A stretch of 64,000 bases of DNA from Paenibacillus kyungheensis (GCF_028606985.1 NZ_CP117416.1:499501-563500), one strand, 5' to 3'; shown: positions 33,625 through 42,332, counted from the first letter of the stretch. A program made the numbers and translations. Notes: generated by a model from the letters alone, not told the origin.

Positions 33625-34338
33625 ATGAACCATCGGCGGAAAATGACGGTATTTGCTACTATTTTACTGTTGGAAGCGACCGGATGTGCGTTTAACCCAG
33701 GCGCATCGATTCAGAAGTCGACTCCATCTGTTGAAGCGTCAGTTGCGCCATTGGTTCAAGAAGGCAAGATCAGTCTCTATGCGAGTGAGGAAAAAGATGG
33801 GCTCTATCACAATATAGCGATTGATGAAGGTCAAGGCGAGCAAGCGCAACACTATGACTGGGAGACAGTAAGCAACCCGGGTTATGAACCGATGATTCAT
33901 GAACAAGATTTGAATGGAGACGGCCAAGCAGAGATTATTGTAATCACGACAAAAGGCTATGGAACAGGGGTATACATATCCGAAGCCCATGTGATTGAAC
34001 CAAAACAGCAGACAGAAGTAGCAGTGGAAGATGCACTGGCATATACCAAAGCTCATGTTTCTTTTTCTGTGGTGCATAAGTCTGGCAAATCTCTGGTCAA
34101 CGCCAATGTAACAGATCAACCTGCGGTAGAATTGCCTTTAGACCCTACCGATCGGAATGAGTTACCACAATTCGGTAATATTATTGATTATCATGTAGGT
34201 GAAGATCAGACATTAACAGCAGAAGTGGCGGCTCAATTAGCCGATGGTGAAGCAGTAGGCACTGCTATTTTACATTATCGGTGGGATGAAGGAACAATGA
34301 AAGTCAGTCAGATTACATTCGAAGCTGTCGCCTCCTAA
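33625..34338 (+). CDS. Lipoprotein of unknown function with EF-hand/VCBS-like loop
   Basis: The 237-residue protein begins with a signal peptide ending in ATGC, an acceptable lipobox (Cys near 21). Around residue 97 it has DLNGDGQAEIIVITT, a calcium-binding-loop sequence typical of FG-GAP/VCBS repeats, present once. The rest is beta-rich and unrecognised. AAAGGAGGG precedes the ATG, 12 bases after the VanY gene, so the two extracellular lipoproteins are probably co-expressed. A strong terminator follows. Confidence 0.82.
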   Translation: MNHRRKMTVFATILLLEATGCAFNPGASIQKSTPSVEASVAPLVQEGKISLYASEEKDGLYHNIAIDEGQGEQAQHYDWETVSNPGYEPMIHEQDLNGDGQAEIIVITTKGYGTGVYISEAHVIEPKQQTEVAVEDALAYTKAHVSFSVVHKSGKSLVNANVTDQPAVELPLDPTDRNELPQFGNIIDYHVGEDQTLTAEVAAQLADGEAVGTAILHYRWDEGTMKVSQITFEAVAS

Positions 34339-34346
34339 TATAAATC

Positions 34347-34392
34347 AAAAAGCATGCGTTTCTCATCTTATGATGGAGATCGCATGCTTTTT
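34347..34392. terminator. Bidirectional terminator between convergent genes
   Basis: AAAAAGCATGCG pairs with CGCATGCTTTTT. The interior TCTCATC can also pair with GATGGAGA. A and T tracts flank both sides, so it serves the lipoprotein gene and the convergent alarmone synthetase gene. Confidence 0.9.
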
Positions 34393-34441
34393 GCGTTATA
34401 GAGATATTGTAAGTAAAGAAAACAGTATCTAAATAATCAGA

Positions 34442-35185
34442 TTAATTGGTTGATTCTTTGCGTACATAAGGCGGTGGTGGAGTCACTGAATCGTCTAACG
34501 ATAAGACTTCTTTACGCAGATTCAGCATTTTGAGATCCAATTCATCTGCGGCTTTGGCGGCTTCGGTCAGTTCATGTACGATATGTGCAGGTACCTGTTT
34601 GTCATACTTATAGAAAATAATATGTTCCAGACTCGCCCAGAAGTCCATCGCCAGTGTACGCATTTGAATCTCCACTTTGACCCAGCGTTTTCCTTCCATC
34701 AATACCAGTGGAACTGCTACAATCACATGTAGACTTTGGTATCCATTAGACTTGGGATTAGCGATATAATCTTTGATTTCAATAATCTTAATATCTTCCC
34801 GTTGCTGTAGATGATTGAACATCCGGTAGATATCTTGTACAAAAGCACACACAATACGCATCCCTGCAATATCATGAATATGTTCAAAAATATTATCAAC
34901 CGTTGTATCGAGTCCTTTACGAACTAGCTTTTCGATCATACTTTTAGGATCTTTAAGACGGGTTTTGATATGTTCGATCGGGCTGAATCCATCGGTTAAT
35001 TCCCATTCAGCTTGAATCAATTTGATTTTGTTCTGTAATTCTTCCAAAGCTAGTTCATATAGAATCGGTAGCTTTTTCCACTCTTCAAATTGCTTGAGTG
35101 TATCTGCATGTTCACTAATTTCTTTAAGTTTGGATAAATCCAGATTGTTTAGATTTAACGAAATAATCTTGTCTATTTCACTCAT
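34442..35185 (-). CDS. Small alarmone synthetase (RelA/SpoT-domain GTP pyrophosphokinase)
   Basis: The ATG at 35185 is preceded by AGAGGTG; an upstream in-frame ATG at 35257 has none. The 247-residue protein contains a RelA/SpoT synthetase domain only: IEHIKTRLKDPKSMIEKLVRKG, IHDIAGMRIVCAFVQD, IKDYIANPKSNGYQSLHVIV, and VEIQMRTLAMDFWASLEH. No hydrolase, TGS or ACT domain is present, so it is a stand-alone small alarmone synthetase (YjbM/YwaC class) making (p)ppGpp from GTP/GDP and ATP. It is slightly longer than the usual 210 residues. It lies 74 bases downstream of the UvrD-like gene on the same strand. Confidence 0.92.
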   Translation of the reverse strand: MSEIDKIISLNLNNLDLSKLKEISEHADTLKQFEEWKKLPILYELALEELQNKIKLIQAEWELTDGFSPIEHIKTRLKDPKSMIEKLVRKGLDTTVDNIFEHIHDIAGMRIVCAFVQDIYRMFNHLQQREDIKIIEIKDYIANPKSNGYQSLHVIVAVPLVLMEGKRWVKVEIQMRTLAMDFWASLEHIIFYKYDKQVPAHIVHELTEAAKAADELDLKMLNLRKEVLSLDDSVTPPPPYVRKESTN

Positions 35186-35259
35186 ACCAGTCACCTCTGT
35201 TTCTATTGTACATGGGTTGAAAAGGTAAACAAAATTTGTGACATTAGCAATAGTCAACT

Positions 35260-37341
35260 TTATGATTTAAAAGCTTCGATTAAAAAGCGTGACGGAGCCA
35301 CTGTTTTGCCATGATGCATAGCTGGAGAAGAGACATATAATTCTTTCTTAGCTCGTGTTACTGCAACATAAGCAATTCGGCGTTCTTCTTCCAGAGCTGC
35401 TTTCATCAAGATCCCTTCTTTGTCAGGGCCTTTCATATTTTGCGCAGCCCGTACATCTTCAGGGGCAAAGTCTTGCAAAGCCGCTTCATGCGGTAAAATG
35501 CCTTCTGAAGCTCCAAGTAGATACACACAAGGAAATTCCAATCCTTTAGCACGATGAATCGTCATCAGATGAACACCTTGAGGTGATTCTTGCTTGAGTA
35601 GTTCGGTCATTTTTTCTCGTTTCATCGACAATTCATCTGCGAATTTGACCATTTCTTCTACAGTAGCAAATTTGCCAGCAGCACTTTCCAATTCATCCAG
35701 TGTTTCACGGATCGTATCTTTGTGACGGGTTGCCGGGCCACTAAAGTCTGCACTGGCGAATTTATCATAAAATACACGCCGAATTTCTTGAATCGCATAC
35801 AGTGGCTTCATTTCTTTGATCTTTTTGAGAAAAACGATTCGATCTTTCACCTGTTGACGTTGAAACGATTTGAGCCGATCCCAATGATAAAGATGAATCA
35901 GTGGATATTTCTTCGATTGCTGTTGTTCTTTCATCATAATATGATCCATACCGGCATCTCTAGAGATATACAGTGGACCAATCACTCCCGGAAGAGCATC
36001 CATACGACGCGGCTTAATCGCTAAGCGCAAATGATCCATAATCGGGCGAATCAGTGCATGATCATAAAATACAGGAGCTTCCCCGTATTGAATAAATGGA
36101 ATATCTTCCATCAACAATCGCTCTGCAATCGCCCGCGTCCCACTGATTGTCCGGTGAAGTAGAGCGATATCGCCGAGCGGAATACCTTGCTTTTGTTGTT
36201 CTAACAATCGTTGTACCACTTGATCCGCTTCGGCATCTGCATGAGCTGGACGCAAATAACGTGGTGCTTGACCTGCAGCTACACCTGCTTTTAATATTTT
36301 ATGATGGCGTGCGGTATTATGCGTCACAATATGTGTACCCAGACCCAGAATCTGTGGATGGCTACGATAATTAATATCCAGTGCAATAATCTTAGTTCCT
36401 GGATATTCTTGCGGAAAGTTCAAAATGTATTCTTGCTTGGCTCCGTTAAAAGAATAGATCGTCTGATCATCATCACCTACGACCATCAAATTGCGATAAG
36501 CATCTGCGATTTTGCGAACCATGCCATATTGCAGTCGATTGCTATCTTGAAACTCATCCACCATAATATATTGAAAACGCTCCTGTAATATCGCTAACGT
36601 ATGCGGATCATCTAGCAATTTATCGGTACGTAGTAAGATATCATCAAAGTCTATACGGCGATATTCTTGCTTCCATTCTTCATAACGACAAAGTAAAGCG
36701 CAACGATCTCGCTCTTCAGGCGTATCTTTAGGTAGATCCTCTGCTGATCCGCCGTCTAGCTTCATTGCAGATAGCGTGGCTAACAATGTTTCCGGTGGAG
36801 TGGTACTGGTCGAACCGATCTCTCGTCGTAATCGTTGCAAAACGGCATGTTGAGCACGCGCATCTCCAAAGATTTCTTCTGTGAGATTGCCATATCGTCT
36901 CAGCATTAACAGACCGAAAGAATGAAAGGTGCGAGCTTCGACAGCACGCGCTTTGGCGGCAGAAATGCCGGGCAATGCGGCTATTCTTGATTTCATTTCA
37001 GCAGCGGCTTTGGTGGTAAAAGTCACTAACAAAATCTGACGTGGATCTATGTTACGTACAGATAATAAGTATCCTGCACGAGCAGTCAATACAGTAGTCT
37101 TGCCACAGCCTGCTCCAGCCAATGCCAAAAGTGGACCTGTGCCATGCCTTACCGCTTCAATTTGCGGAGCATTGAGTAGAATACCCTGACTTTCCAGAGC
37201 ACGGAAAAACGAAGCATCTCCCTCTTCATCCGAAATAAGAGTTATACTGGTATCACGAGGTGCGCTTTCGGCAGCCGGAACAGTTGTATGCGGTTGAATA
37301 CCTTGAGGTCGTGGGTAATCTTGCCATAGGGTGTCTTTCAA
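35260..37341 (-). CDS. UvrD/PcrA-like ATP-dependent DNA helicase
   Basis: I place the start at a TTG (37341) because GGAAAGGAAG lies nine bases upstream; frames further up have no site. The 693-residue protein carries superfamily 1A motifs in order: Walker A AGAGCGKTTVLTARA, FTTKAAAEMKSRIA, ARTFHSFGLLMLRR, DEFQDSNRLQY, VGDDDQTIYSFNGA, INYRSHPQIL, MTIHRAKGLEFPCVYLLGA and VAVTRAKKELYVSSP. All are intact. It differs from housekeeping PcrA, having a short N-terminal extension before the first domain. It is probably involved in repair or removal of nucleoprotein blocks. Confidence 0.93.
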   Translation of the reverse strand: MKDTLWQDYPRPQGIQPHTTVPAAESAPRDTSITLISDEEGDASFFRALESQGILLNAPQIEAVRHGTGPLLALAGAGCGKTTVLTARAGYLLSVRNIDPRQILLVTFTTKAAAEMKSRIAALPGISAAKARAVEARTFHSFGLLMLRRYGNLTEEIFGDARAQHAVLQRLRREIGSTSTTPPETLLATLSAMKLDGGSAEDLPKDTPEERDRCALLCRYEEWKQEYRRIDFDDILLRTDKLLDDPHTLAILQERFQYIMVDEFQDSNRLQYGMVRKIADAYRNLMVVGDDDQTIYSFNGAKQEYILNFPQEYPGTKIIALDINYRSHPQILGLGTHIVTHNTARHHKILKAGVAAGQAPRYLRPAHADAEADQVVQRLLEQQKQGIPLGDIALLHRTISGTRAIAERLLMEDIPFIQYGEAPVFYDHALIRPIMDHLRLAIKPRRMDALPGVIGPLYISRDAGMDHIMMKEQQQSKKYPLIHLYHWDRLKSFQRQQVKDRIVFLKKIKEMKPLYAIQEIRRVFYDKFASADFSGPATRHKDTIRETLDELESAAGKFATVEEMVKFADELSMKREKMTELLKQESPQGVHLMTIHRAKGLEFPCVYLLGASEGILPHEAALQDFAPEDVRAAQNMKGPDKEGILMKAALEEERRIAYVAVTRAKKELYVSSPAMHHGKTVAPSRFLIEAFKS

Positions 37342-37569
37342 CAGATAAATCTTCCTTTCCGGCTTATCTTTTTCAAGTACAGCAGAAATTTGGTATGATA
37401 GAAGCAACCCGTATCCGGGTACTGCTATACATATCCTTCTATTATAATGGATAGATAGCAGTTGAAGTAGTACCCTGAGTATATTCATATGAAAAATTCA
37501 ATGAAACGGTAACGACTATTTATGTATGATCTATATATAAATGGTGTGAATTAGAGGAGGAGAACAGTC

Positions 37570-38421
37570 ATGAATTTGTTGCAACGGCTCAAAAGTGGCG
37601 CAGGTAAAGCGACCGAGCGTGCACAGAATGCAGTAGAGATTAACCGGTTAAACGGTCATGTGACAGATATTGAACGCGAAATTGAGGTTCATTATTTGCG
37701 GATGGGTCAAGTATTTTACGAAGGGTACCGTGCCGGAGACATGTCCATTGCTGAAGAAGAGATGACTGATTTATGCAAAGCATGTGATCTGTTAATGGAA
37801 GAGATTGATGAAGTACACGCTAAAATTGCTGTTCTCAAAAATGAACGCGTCTGCGAATGTGGAACCGTTGTCTCATTGGAAGCTAATTTCTGTCCGAATT
37901 GTGGACGCAAAATGGAAAAGTTACCAGTCACCGTCAAACGTGAACAAGGATTCGGTGATGATCCTGATGATGAACGCAATTCACCTATCGTTTATCCAAC
38001 TCAGTATGAACAAGAACTGGATGAAGAAGACGAAGAGTTGCAAGATATTCCTGTAGACGAAGAAGAATCGCGTCGTGCAGAGCGTCTACGTGAAGAGCAT
38101 GAACGTCAGGAAGAATTGGATCGTCTTGTACGCTCATGGAAAGAAAATCTAGGCGTAGATGACAATGTAGATGAAGAAGATTTTTCAGGGCAACCGGAAT
38201 CTAAAGTAAAATTAGAAAAAGAAGAGTTGCCACCAGAACCCGCACATAAGCCGGTCATTCCTGCTGCGGCAACTGCTACGCCAGTCACACCTACACCTAC
38301 TATGGTAGAAGAAGATATGGAGTCTGAACTCGGCACAGATATGTTCAGTTGTCAGGTATGTGGAAGTGCTTTGCAAAAAGGTTCCAAATGGTGCCCTAAC
38401 TGTGGAGCAGAGCAGTTATAA
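37570..38421 (+). CDS. Coiled-coil protein with two zinc ribbons
   Basis: This 283-residue protein has a helical/coiled-coil N-terminus (about 1-90), a first zinc ribbon (CECGTVVSLEANFCPNCGRK, four Cys, about 95-120), a long acidic Glu/Asp/Arg-rich middle, a Pro/Thr linker and a second zinc ribbon at the C-terminus (CQVCGSALQKGSKWCPNCGA). There is no signal peptide or membrane segment. Such proteins occur in Paenibacillaceae without known function. A scaffold or adaptor role is only a guess. GAGGAGG precedes the ATG. It is divergent from the UvrD-like gene. Confidence 0.85.
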   Translation: MNLLQRLKSGAGKATERAQNAVEINRLNGHVTDIEREIEVHYLRMGQVFYEGYRAGDMSIAEEEMTDLCKACDLLMEEIDEVHAKIAVLKNERVCECGTVVSLEANFCPNCGRKMEKLPVTVKREQGFGDDPDDERNSPIVYPTQYEQELDEEDEELQDIPVDEEESRRAERLREEHERQEELDRLVRSWKENLGVDDNVDEEDFSGQPESKVKLEKEELPPEPAHKPVIPAAATATPVTPTPTMVEEDMESELGTDMFSCQVCGSALQKGSKWCPNCGAEQL

Positions 38422-38516
38422 TCTACTGATTATTGCTTGAATGATAATGAATATGCTTATCTTCAATACATCAACATCGATCGTTTGAAGACCACTCGGG
38501 AAGGATGACGAACCTG

Positions 38517-39311
38517 ATGGAACAATTGCTTAATCATTTACGCCATCTCGGGTTTACAGAATTGGAAGCCAAAGTGATGGTAAGTCTGACTCAGCAAGGT
38601 ACGCAATCCGGTTATGAAGTCGCTAAGCGACTGGGTGTATCCAGATCTAATGTATATGCTACATTGCAACGTCTGGTATCCCGGGGTGTGCTTCAGTTGA
38701 CTCCGGGGGAGCCTGCTCGTTACACCATGATGCCTATCAAAGAATTTACCCACATGATCTCAGGTCAGGTGGGTGAATCTTTATCGTATTTAGAACAACA
38801 TATGCCTAGTGAAACTCATGAACAACCGTCTTTTTTTATTGTAGAAGGAGAACGTAAAGTCATTGAGACATTAAATCGTGAGTTGGATAAAGCGAGCGAA
38901 GAGATTGTAGCTGGAATATGGCGGGAAGAAGCCAAATGGTCAAGGCAAGGATTAGAGCGAGCAGAGCAACGTGGTGTACGAGTCTTATGGTCTTTTGAAG
39001 GCGAAGAAGATGGCAAATTTTCAGGCATGCTACCGTTAACAGCAAGTCAACAAGGCGGACGCAAGTTCTGGTTAGTGGTCGATCGGCGTTGGTGTATTGT
39101 AGGGATGAGAGGCGATGAATTGCCTGCGCAAGCCATTGTTACCGAACATCCACTGATGGTGGAATTGTTACTTCAGCATTTTGCCCAGGAAATTATTCTA
39201 TTTGAACTTGAAAATGACCTGGGTGCTGAGTTAGTTCGGCGTTATGGAGAAGGATATGAACAGATTTTGAGTAAATATATGCCTAGCTTTGTACAGAAAG
39301 AAACAGATTAA
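38517..39311 (+). CDS. TrmB-family transcriptional regulator
   Basis: The 264-residue protein begins with a winged helix of TrmB type (LGFTELEAKVMVSLTQQG, TQSGYEVAKRLGVSRSNVYA, LVSRGVLQLTPGEPARY), followed by an effector/phospholipase-D-like C-terminal domain. TrmB proteins in archaea control sugar transport. In Firmicutes their ligands are mostly unknown. An ATG at 38505 sits immediately after the GGAAGG site, so the ATG at 38517 is the better start. The stop overlaps that of the convergent NUDIX gene by a few bases. Confidence 0.87.
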   Translation: MEQLLNHLRHLGFTELEAKVMVSLTQQGTQSGYEVAKRLGVSRSNVYATLQRLVSRGVLQLTPGEPARYTMMPIKEFTHMISGQVGESLSYLEQHMPSETHEQPSFFIVEGERKVIETLNRELDKASEEIVAGIWREEAKWSRQGLERAEQRGVRVLWSFEGEEDGKFSGMLPLTASQQGGRKFWLVVDRRWCIVGMRGDELPAQAIVTEHPLMVELLLQHFAQEIILFELENDLGAELVRRYGEGYEQILSKYMPSFVQKETD

Positions 39312-39937
39312 AGAGTGAGTAGCTTCTGGAAAACATCGATACAATAATTGCCTTCATGAGGAACAAATTGTTCACGCTGAACTGTGAGCTTGTGAATCAT
39401 TGGTGTAGAATCTGTCGTATAGACCCCAGAAGCCATCACTTTATCGCGTGTACCTTGATATAATTCAATCATAGCTTGTAAAGGAGCTTCAAAAATACCA
39501 GACACTTCATCCACTTGTAATTGATACTGTTGAAGTTCGTACGGACTGAATGCACCGAATACACTGCTAACTTCACGATCGATAAATGCTCCATGCCGCG
39601 TACTGCCAATCGTCTCATCACGTACATCGAGCAGATGAGTTAATTGCTCATAATGTAGCGGAACCCCTAATTCTTCTTGTATTTCACGAGCGGCTTCGAT
39701 AAAAGTCTCTCCAGCAGATAAATGACCTGCTGCTGTAATATCATACATATCTGGAAATGTATCTTTGTCAGGATGACGTTGTTGAAAGACCAATTGGCGC
39801 CCTTCTGAGGTATCTCGTATTAACCAGCAATGAAACGTATGATGCCAGTGACCTAGCCGATGAACTTCAGAGCGTTCACAGATGCCTAGATGTTGATCTT
39901 GTTCATCATAAATATCGAGCCATTCAGTTGTTACCAT
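39308..39937 (-). CDS. NUDIX hydrolase
   Basis: The ATG at 39937 follows AAGGGAAG; an in-frame ATG 45 bases upstream has no site. The 209-residue protein contains a perfect NUDIX box, GHLSAGETFIEAAREIQEEL-G-V, in a domain resembling YfcD/isopentenyl-diphosphate-isomerase-like NUDIX proteins (WHHTFHCWLIRD, FQQRHPDKDTFPDMYDITAAG). The substrate is not predictable: nucleoside diphosphate derivatives are typical. Its 3' end overlaps that of the TrmB-type gene. Confidence 0.9.
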   Translation of the reverse strand: MVTTEWLDIYDEQDQHLGICERSEVHRLGHWHHTFHCWLIRDTSEGRQLVFQQRHPDKDTFPDMYDITAAGHLSAGETFIEAAREIQEELGVPLHYEQLTHLLDVRDETIGSTRHGAFIDREVSSVFGAFSPYELQQYQLQVDEVSGIFEAPLQAMIELYQGTRDKVMASGVYTTDSTPMIHKLTVQREQFVPHEGNYCIDVFQKLLTL

Positions 39938-40042
39938 TTCGTGACACTTCCCTTCAAAGTTAAATATTTCATATTCAAACAAGTCATATTTGTTCTATTA
40001 TTGAATTATAAGTTGTTTTGGCAACGTAAAAAAAACGACTTT

Positions 40043-40060
40043 CTACTATTATAATAGTAG
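40043..40060. promoter_or_regulatory. Perfect 18-bp palindrome around a -10 box
   Basis: CTACTATTATAATAGTAG equals its own reverse complement and contains TATAAT at 40050-40055. It lies 48 bases before the 101-residue gene at 40108 and about 105 bases from the divergent NUDIX start. A repressor bound here would block RNA polymerase. No clear -35 box is seen. Confidence 0.55.
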
Positions 40061-40107
40061 AGTTCTTACAGAGAAGAAATACTATTATTCGGAGAGGATG
40101 AGAAACA

Positions 40108-40413
40108 ATGGAATGTATTGTAAAATTTGATGTTGTTCATGACCATGAAGTGAAGTCGTTACGAGGTCTTGTATTCGTAGATGATGACAAAGTGCCAACA
40201 AACGAACAGCTTGAAGGTATGTTTAAAGATATGAAATATGAAGTGACTGTAGATCGAGGAGACTCTTTACGATTTGTGCCTACCCAATCACCTGCTTCTT
40301 TTCAGTATATTCGTATCAAAGAATTAGATACAGGCAACAAAAAGTTTACAGAAGATCGGGATTTAAAAGGAATACTGTCCAACTTGCTGCCTACCTCTAA
40401 TCGTCCTATTTAA
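40108..40413 (+). CDS. Small protein of unknown function (101 aa)
   Basis: I do not recognise this 101-residue soluble protein. It has an alternating beta pattern at the N-terminus (ECIVKFDVV, SLRGLVFVDDDKVPT) and a mixed C-terminus (QYIRIKELDTGNKKFTEDRD). CGGAGAGG precedes the ATG. A perfect palindrome overlapping a -10 box lies just upstream and a strong terminator follows, so it is a regulated single-gene transcript. Confidence 0.78.
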   Translation: MECIVKFDVVHDHEVKSLRGLVFVDDDKVPTNEQLEGMFKDMKYEVTVDRGDSLRFVPTQSPASFQYIRIKELDTGNKKFTEDRDLKGILSNLLPTSNRPI

Positions 40414-40477
40414 AACGAGTAGTGATACAGAGGGAGCAGAAAAATGATTACAAGGTTGCAATATGTTCTGATTCTTT

Positions 40478-40516
40478 AAAAAAACCTCTTTCCATAGATG
40501 CGGAAAGAGGTTTTTT
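40478..40516. terminator. Bidirectional terminator between convergent genes
   Basis: AAAAAACCTCTTTCC pairs perfectly with GGAAAGAGGTTTTTT. It serves the 101-residue gene and the convergent mscL. Confidence 0.92.
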
Positions 40517-40524
40517 GTGCGTAT

Positions 40525-41001
40525 TCACGCAGGTGCCTTATGTAGCTCAGATGTACATTGAGGACAACGGCTTGCTTTGATCGAAATTTCAGTCATACAG
40601 TAAGGACATTCACGTGTTGTTTTCTCTGGTGCAGGTTTTTCATGTTCTTTACGTTTCATCATATTAATACCTTTGATCAGAAGAAACACACATAGCGCAA
40701 CGATTAAGAAATCGATCACCGTATTGATGAATTGTCCGTATGCGATCACAGACGCTCCTGCTTTTTCAGCGTCTGCAAGAGAAGGGTACACTACCGTAGA
40801 ACCGCTGAATGTTCTATCCAAGTCCCAGAATAAATTGGAAAAATTAGTACCTCCGAGCAATTTCCCGATTGGAGGCATGATGATATCATTAACGAGAGAC
40901 GTTACAATCTTACCAAAAGCGGCTCCAATAATAACCCCTACGGCTAAATCAATCACATTTCCACGTACCGCAAACTCTTTAAATTCTTTCACTAAGCCCA
41001 T
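40525..41001 (-). CDS. mscL: Large-conductance mechanosensitive channel
   Basis: The 158-residue protein is MscL: the N-terminal amphipathic helix and first transmembrane segment read [29 protein letters not shown], with the gate region intact. It has a periplasmic loop (about 50-80), a second transmembrane segment ([17 protein letters not shown]) and a cytoplasmic tail. The tail is unusual in ending with a zinc-ribbon-like [18 protein letters not shown] (about 133-150), seen in some Firmicutes MscL proteins. It opens under membrane tension to release osmolytes on hypo-osmotic shock. GAGAGGAG precedes the ATG. Confidence 0.96.
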   Translation of the reverse strand: MGLVKEFKEFAVRGNVIDLAVGVIIGAAFGKIVTSLVNDIIMPPIGKLLGGTNFSNLFWDLDRTFSGSTVVYPSLADAEKAGASVIAYGQFINTVIDFLIVALCVFLLIKGINMMKRKEHEKPAPEKTTRECPYCMTEISIKASRCPQCTSELHKAPA

Positions 41002-41462
41002 AGTTCTTAACTCCTCTCTTTTATCATATTTGAATAAACTACATTACTTTGGGGTAATGCTCCATTATGCCTTTTAAACAATATAATTTTAACATAAGCG
41101 ATAATGAGTAATAAATGGAATAATGTCATGACTACACAATTAACATCCTAAATTAATTAATGTAAAGCAGATAATAGGCGATAAACCTAAAATTTGAATT
41201 GTTAAATGAATTATTCATTATTTAATAGAGGACTAGATAATAAGACTCAATTTGGTTAGTGAAAACAAATAAAGTGAGACTTAGGTATAGTCATCCGACA
41301 TTTAGTGTTTCTTTTTGCTCAGTTCAAAAGAGATAGAAAGTCGAAATTTAAATAAATAAAGTTTTATTTTTATACTAGATTTCGACATGATTTTCAGGTA
41401 ACCTATTTTATAATTATTCGAAACGAATAAAAAGAGACAGGATTAACAGGAGGGAATTAATT
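41002..41462. other. Control region upstream of the first orphan gene
   Basis: AT-rich. It holds a long inverted repeat (GTCGAAAT at 41340-41347 and ATTTCGAC at 41379-41386, with an inner AATAAA/TTTATT pairing), a TATAAT at 41409-41414 and a palindromic operator candidate at 41414-41430. No coding sequence is seen. Confidence 0.6.
41414..41430. promoter_or_regulatory. Palindromic operator candidate, copy 1
   Basis: TTATTCG-AAA-CGAATAA overlaps the last base of TATAAT (41409-41414) and lies 33 bases before the GTG start of the 122-residue gene. The same 17-mer with one change recurs at 41918-41934 at nearly the same place relative to a -10 box. Confidence 0.6.
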
Positions 41463-41831
41463 GTGAGAAACCAGAACGTGCTTAATGAACAGTGGATGCA
41501 AAAACGGAATGGTGTTAAAACTTTCTTTCATAAACTTTCCGTAGATCCATCGCTCAAGCAGGAAAAAGAAGGAAATAAAGATTTTGATGTAAATGAATGG
41601 TTAGAGATGGCGACTTCTCCATTACCTGAAGAAATATCCCATCAGTATGGCATTTATGAAGATAAAATGTATCGTCCTTTACAAACAAATACCCATCACG
41701 GAGTGAATGTTGCTGTGTTAGTGGACTTGCTTTTCAAACAATCTGGTTTGAAATCCAGTGCGGACGATCTTGTAAAACATATGAATAATGGTGGTACACT
41801 GGAAGGATTTATTACAAAACAGGACATCTAA
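41463..41831 (+). CDS. Protein of unknown function (122 aa), GTG start
   Basis: Not recognised. The GTG start is supported by AGGAGGG eight bases upstream. The 122-residue product is soluble and mixed in charge, with a helical C-terminus (AVLVDLLFKQSGLKSSADDLVKHMNNGG). No signal peptide, membrane helix or Cys motif is present. It lies upstream of the exopolysaccharide operon and shares an operator-like palindrome with the next small gene, so the two are probably controlled by one regulator. Confidence 0.75.
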   Translation: MRNQNVLNEQWMQKRNGVKTFFHKLSVDPSLKQEKEGNKDFDVNEWLEMATSPLPEEISHQYGIYEDKMYRPLQTNTHHGVNVAVLVDLLFKQSGLKSSADDLVKHMNNGGTLEGFITKQDI

Positions 41832-41877
41832 ATTGCCTAAAAAAGTAAAATGTAAGAAAATTTGCAATTGAAAGAGG

Positions 41878-41906
41878 TTTACAAAATTTTCAGAACGCAT
41901 TATAAT
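41878..41906 (+). promoter_or_regulatory. SigA-type promoter of the second orphan gene
   Basis: TTTACA (41878-41883) and TATAAT (41901-41906) are separated by exactly 17 bases. Transcription should start near 41913, directly before the palindrome at 41917-41935, so the palindrome would lie in the first bases of the transcript. Confidence 0.8.
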
Positions 41907-41916
41907 GAGCGCAGGA

Positions 41917-41935
41917 GTTATTCAAAACGAATAAC
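41917..41935. promoter_or_regulatory. Palindromic operator candidate, copy 2
   Basis: GTTATTC-AAAAC-GAATAAC lies immediately after a canonical promoter. The inner 17 bases differ from copy 1 (41414-41430) at a single position. A repressor binding both would control the two neighbouring small genes together. Confidence 0.65.
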
Positions 41936-42035
41936 TTTTGGATTGGAAATCATATTACACAAATGTAATATTTTAGAAGCTTAACTATTAAACTAATGAA
42001 ATCATACAAACAATTTTAGGAGAGGTGGGCACGTA

Positions 42036-42332
42036 ATGAAAATCAGTTTTAAAGGTATTGATATGGAGGGTACGCCTCAAGAAGTATTTATGCTAATTCG
42101 ATTGATTGACGGTCCGCTTCAAGAAAAGAATCATATAGAATCAAGGGCATCCGTTAACGAAGAAGTGTTGGAGACAAGTCAAAGTGAATGGACAGCGATT
42201 TCTACTCAATGGGCAGCTAAACAACCACTTCATACACAAACCTTTTTTCAAACTCCGTTAAATCCCTATCAGGTGTACCCGGATCATGTGGCTGATGAAG
42301 AAGTTACGACATTTGCCAACCTCGGCACCTAA
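42036..42332 (+). CDS. Protein of unknown function (98 aa)
   Basis: Not recognised. TAGGAGAGG lies about ten bases before the ATG. The 98-residue product is small, acidic and Gln/Thr-rich (EVFMLIRLIDGPLQEKNHIE at the N-terminus, PLHTQTFFQTPLNPYQVYPD towards the end), with no export signal. It has its own SigA promoter and operator-like palindrome. It is the last gene before the exopolysaccharide operon, 346 bases away. Confidence 0.75.
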   Translation: MKISFKGIDMEGTPQEVFMLIRLIDGPLQEKNHIESRASVNEEVLETSQSEWTAISTQWAAKQPLHTQTFFQTPLNPYQVYPDHVADEEVTTFANLGT

